Shown here: piece by piece, positions 61,623-64,000 of the stretch
Layout: each line of letters opens with the position of its first letter
How positions within the stretch are numbered: position 1 is the stretch's first letter
Assembly (NCBI RefSeq): GCF_016919725.2
Contig: NZ_JAJERH010000002.1
Location: 1 to 64,000, forward strand
DNA length: 64,000 nucleotides
Source: Virgibacillus sp. AGTR
GTDB taxonomy: Bacteria > Bacillota > Bacilli > Bacillales > Amphibacillaceae
Direction: 5' to 3'
Position numbers and translations under genes: made by a program
Notes under the pieces: model-generated
What the model saw: only the letters and a program-made list of their open reading frames with translations
What the model was told of the DNA's origin: nothing
Databases searched by the model: none

Positions 61623-63521
61623 TTAAATTGGCAGTACGTGAAAGAATACATTAGGTGATGCCATCCGATAATAATAACTTGACCATCCTAAGCCTGTAGA
61701 GTTTTCAATGTCATGATAATACAATCTTTTTTGTTCCAATTCGTCAATAAAATCGATTTCTCCACTTACATACTCATTAATTCGATAAATAGCAGTTTCC
61801 AGCCTTGACTTTAAGCCACCGTAGCGAATATCAATTACTTCCCAGCCAAACGGCTTATGCATATGTAGCCATTGTTTACGATGGGCCAAACGTAACACCT
61901 CTGCTTTATCTATTATTTCAGGAAGTACCTGATCTGCAATATGCTTTAATTCTTTGTTATCCCCTCTATCATAGGCTGCTTTTAATTGTACACCGATCGT
62001 TGCTTTCACACTCAACAATTCAGCCAACTTTTCTGGGACATCAAAAATATAATCCAACGCATTATTTCCATCTCTTGATACACGTATCTTGTTTGCTAAT
62101 GCTTTGTAGTGGGAATATAAATCAAGTCCTTCCACATGTTTATCAAATAAACCCAATAATACATCTTGCCATAGTAAAAATTTTGATGGATTCGTTTGTT
62201 CCTTATTATTTGGATCTACACCAGGTATGGCATCAAGCTCATTTAATAGTAGGTAAGTCTCTGCATCAATACCGGTGCAAAACTTCACCCGATCATGAAG
62301 CTTGCTTCTATCCAACGTTCGTGCATACGCATGCTCAGCATATAATTGTAACCCTAACATTGCTGAAAAATAATTATTTTCATAACCGTCATCTCCCCAT
62401 AGCGTTACAAATACGTCTTGAATACCCTCTTGTTTACAAGCCTGTAATGCCGCATCACTTGCCCCAAGAGACAAGCCATAATTTGTGGCAAATGTATTCC
62501 AAACCCATATTCCACCTGCAAAGGCAGGCTTCCTTCCGAATGCTTTGTGCTTTTTCATCATTGCCAGATATTCTTCCTTCTTCGTATGTGCATAATCCCA
62601 ATACATGAGGGTAACATTCTTCGGTGTTGCTTCAATTATTTCATCAGGAATTTCAGTCATTAAATCATAATGGGCATCCCCCGTTTTAGAGGCAAGCTTC
62701 ATGAACATATCACTCCACATCATTGGCATCAGTCCATTTTCGTCCACAATTTCAAGCACTCTATTCAGGTGACCAGTCATTAATTCCAATCTATCTTTAT
62801 GTCCGAATTTATTTAGATACACGCCTCTCCCAAGTTCTTCTGCTTCATCCATACCAATATGAATTCGCTTACTTCGGAAAGGCTTCGTTACTGACTCTAT
62901 CATGTCTCTAACAAATGTATAGGTAGCTTCACTTTCAACTAACAGTACACCGCGCGTATCCTTTAATCCACTTGCATCACTCCATTTTAAAAATTCCTCT
63001 AAATGAGCAAGTGTTTGAATACATGGTATAAGCTCAATACCAAATTGATGGGCATAATCATCCAGCTGGTTTAATTGATCTAGAGAATACCTTCCCCTCA
63101 TATAACCGAAATATGGTTGGCTTTCAATTTCATATACATCCTCCATGTATAGCATTGCAGAATTAAAGCCCATTAGTGCTAGCTTACGAAGCATATCCTC
63201 AAATCGTTCTGGTTTCATTACTGCGTTTCGTGATAGGTCAAACATTGGACCAATAGTTTCAAACTGTGCATCCTCTTCAATATGGAATGTTTTTGACCGA
63301 GCATAGTTCTCTAACAACAAGCCTAATCCTCTGAAGAAAGCCGCTTTCTTATCATAGACAATTTCCCCTTGACCATTCTTTAATGAAACTGACAACCCTT
63401 TATCAGCTTGTTTAATTAAAATAGGGATACCATCTTCTGCTAATTCAAAATTCAAATCTGATTGTAATTCTTTTATTGCAGATAACAGATTATTTGTAGC
63501 GCCTTTCAGCATTAGCTTCAT
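61623..63521 (-). CDS. GH20 beta-N-acetylhexosaminidase, cytosolic
   Basis: A GH20 enzyme of about 632 residues without a signal peptide, so intracellular. The catalytic Asp-Glu pair is in RIHIGMDEAEELG (Asp225/Glu226 from the ATG at 63521); an N-terminal GH20b-like domain covers about 1-85 and the barrel about 90-390 (FDLSRNAVMKPERFEDMLRK, WVWNTFATNYG, VTLWGDDG). It removes terminal beta-linked GlcNAc/GalNAc from imported chitooligosaccharides. The frame is open to 63536, but GGAGG lies 9 nt before the ATG at 63521. Lies between an ABC permease gene and the lactonase gene, all on the minus strand. Confidence 0.9.
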   Translation of the reverse strand: MKLMLKGATNNLLSAIKELQSDLNFELAEDGIPILIKQADKGLSVSLKNGQGEIVYDKKAAFFRGLGLLLENYARSKTFHIEEDAQFETIGPMFDLSRNAVMKPERFEDMLRKLALMGFNSAMLYMEDVYEIESQPYFGYMRGRYSLDQLNQLDDYAHQFGIELIPCIQTLAHLEEFLKWSDASGLKDTRGVLLVESEATYTFVRDMIESVTKPFRSKRIHIGMDEAEELGRGVYLNKFGHKDRLELMTGHLNRVLEIVDENGLMPMMWSDMFMKLASKTGDAHYDLMTEIPDEIIEATPKNVTLMYWDYAHTKKEEYLAMMKKHKAFGRKPAFAGGIWVWNTFATNYGLSLGASDAALQACKQEGIQDVFVTLWGDDGYENNYFSAMLGLQLYAEHAYARTLDRSKLHDRVKFCTGIDAETYLLLNELDAIPGVDPNNKEQTNPSKFLLWQDVLLGLFDKHVEGLDLYSHYKALANKIRVSRDGNNALDYIFDVPEKLAELLSVKATIGVQLKAAYDRGDNKELKHIADQVLPEIIDKAEVLRLAHRKQWLHMHKPFGWEVIDIRYGGLKSRLETAIYRINEYVSGEIDFIDELEQKRLYYHDIENSTGLGWSSYYYRMASPNVFFHVLPI

Positions 63522-63619
63522 AACTAATTCCTCCAATTTCCATTATAGAATATGCTAACATCTAAATTTATAACTTAGTTAGAGATTATATGTGCCAAAG
63601 TGTCCGTGTAATCCTACGT

Positions 63620-64000
63620 TTATCCTTTTACTGCACCTGAGGTTGCACCTTTTTCAATTGTTTTTTGTGCAAATAAGTAAAAGATAATGACTGGGACTAC
63701 TGTCATAGCTATAGCAGCTGTCATTAATCCATAATCTGTCCCATACTGAGAGCTAACATGTGATAGCAATACAACAATTGGCCGAACATGTTCTTGTTCA
63801 ACTAATACAAGAGATGTGAACAAATCATTGTATGACCATAAAAAGACGAAGGTCCCTACTGTACCAAATATCGGGAGCGAAACAGGTAAGAACACTTTCG
63901 TAAACATCTTCCAGCGACTGCAACCATCCATTAATGAAGCTTCTTCTAATTCTTTAGGTATGGTAGCCATATAGCCACTAATGACCAAGATAGCAAACGG
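63620..64000 (-). CDS. Carbohydrate ABC transporter permease (MalG-type), 5' part outside window
   Basis: The last about 126 codons of a sugar ABC permease; the frame stays open to the window edge. The EAA loop reads ELEEASLMDGCSRWKMFTKVFLPVSLP, and the C-terminus QKTIEKGATSGAVKG is family-typical. Upstream genes for the partner permease and binding protein should lie beyond 64000. Probably co-transcribed with the GH20 hexosaminidase, so a chitobiose or chitooligosaccharide importer is likely. Note: it is a second sugar ABC system, distinct from that at 54.4-57.9 kb. Confidence 0.9.
   Translation of the reverse strand, partial: PFAILVISGYMATIPKELEEASLMDGCSRWKMFTKVFLPVSLPIFGTVGTFVFLWSYNDLFTSLVLVEQEHVRPIVVLLSHVSSQYGTDYGLMTAAIAMTVVPVIIFYLFAQKTIEKGATSGAVKG

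Noticed and set aside
61805-62608. 267-codon plus-strand open frame inside the GH20 gene
   Set aside because: Antisense shadow of a strongly coding gene; composition is rich in His/Leu/Tyr without recognisable motifs or a ribosome site.

Overview
The window is chromosomal DNA of a low-GC Gram-positive bacterium, most likely a Bacillaceae genus of saline or marine habitats (Oceanobacillus/Virgibacillus-like; genus is an inference). Supporting signs are AGGAGG-type ribosome binding sites, B. subtilis-type hut, thi, sbcDC, bdhA and ykf gene arrangements, T-rich intrinsic terminators, lysine and TPP riboswitches, a PyrR-type leader, a BCCT osmolyte transporter, and CcpA (cre) operators. No rRNA, tRNA, CRISPR array or prophage was seen.

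Layout. 0.3-12.5 kb: histidine utilisation on the minus strand, split into hutU-hutI (with a cre site and a divergent LysR gene) and hutP-hutH, followed by a nitronate monooxygenase gene, an IS200/IS605 element (intact tnpB with its omega-RNA end, dead tnpA), hutG and a GltS glutamate symporter gene. 12.8-14.1 kb: a lysine riboswitch and dapA. 14.4-18.7 kb: sbcD-sbcC. 19.2-28.1 kb: accessory metabolism (bdhA, an APH-like kinase, an HpaB-type hydroxylase, a large unknown protein, a cytochrome P450, an SDR). 28.4-32.4 kb: tenI-thiO-thiS-thiG-thiF behind a TPP riboswitch. 32.5-34.1 kb: a BCCT transporter with a leader hairpin, then an IS3 remnant. 34.9-37.6 kb: codB-codA behind a PyrR-type attenuator. 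37.6-41 kb: a large secreted GH31 enzyme. 41.4-44.9 kb: a murein-peptide recycling operon (DUF819 protein, YkfB-like epimerase, YkfC-like endopeptidase). 45-49.1 kb: DUF3870, two orphan LuxR-type regulators and a LysM-NlpC/P60 cell-wall hydrolase.

The most interesting region is 49.4-64 kb. A four-gene operon (metallo-amidohydrolase/deacetylase, SelA-like PLP ammonia-lyase, KDPG-type aldolase, KDG-type sugar kinase) lies near a secreted AA10 LPMO carrying a chitin-binding module, a cytosolic GH20 hexosaminidase, a beta-propeller lactonase and sugar ABC transporters. I infer that this locus lets the cell grow on C1-oxidised chitin: LPMO makes aldonic-acid chitooligosaccharides, which are imported, trimmed by GH20, deacetylated, deaminated to 2-keto-3-deoxygluconate, phosphorylated and split to pyruvate and glyceraldehyde-3-phosphate.

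The second unusual feature is a dispersed structured repeat of about 160-205 bp (family A). There are at least 14 full or partial copies. Their outer hairpin arms differ between copies but stay complementary. Two sites hold head-to-tail dimers, one copy has lost exactly the inner hairpin, one supplies the stop codon of a gene, and one abuts a truncated IS3 gene. A second family (B, about 180 bp) occurs twice. The IS200/IS605 element has an intact TnpB while its TnpA is truncated and has an amber stop where the catalytic tyrosine is expected.
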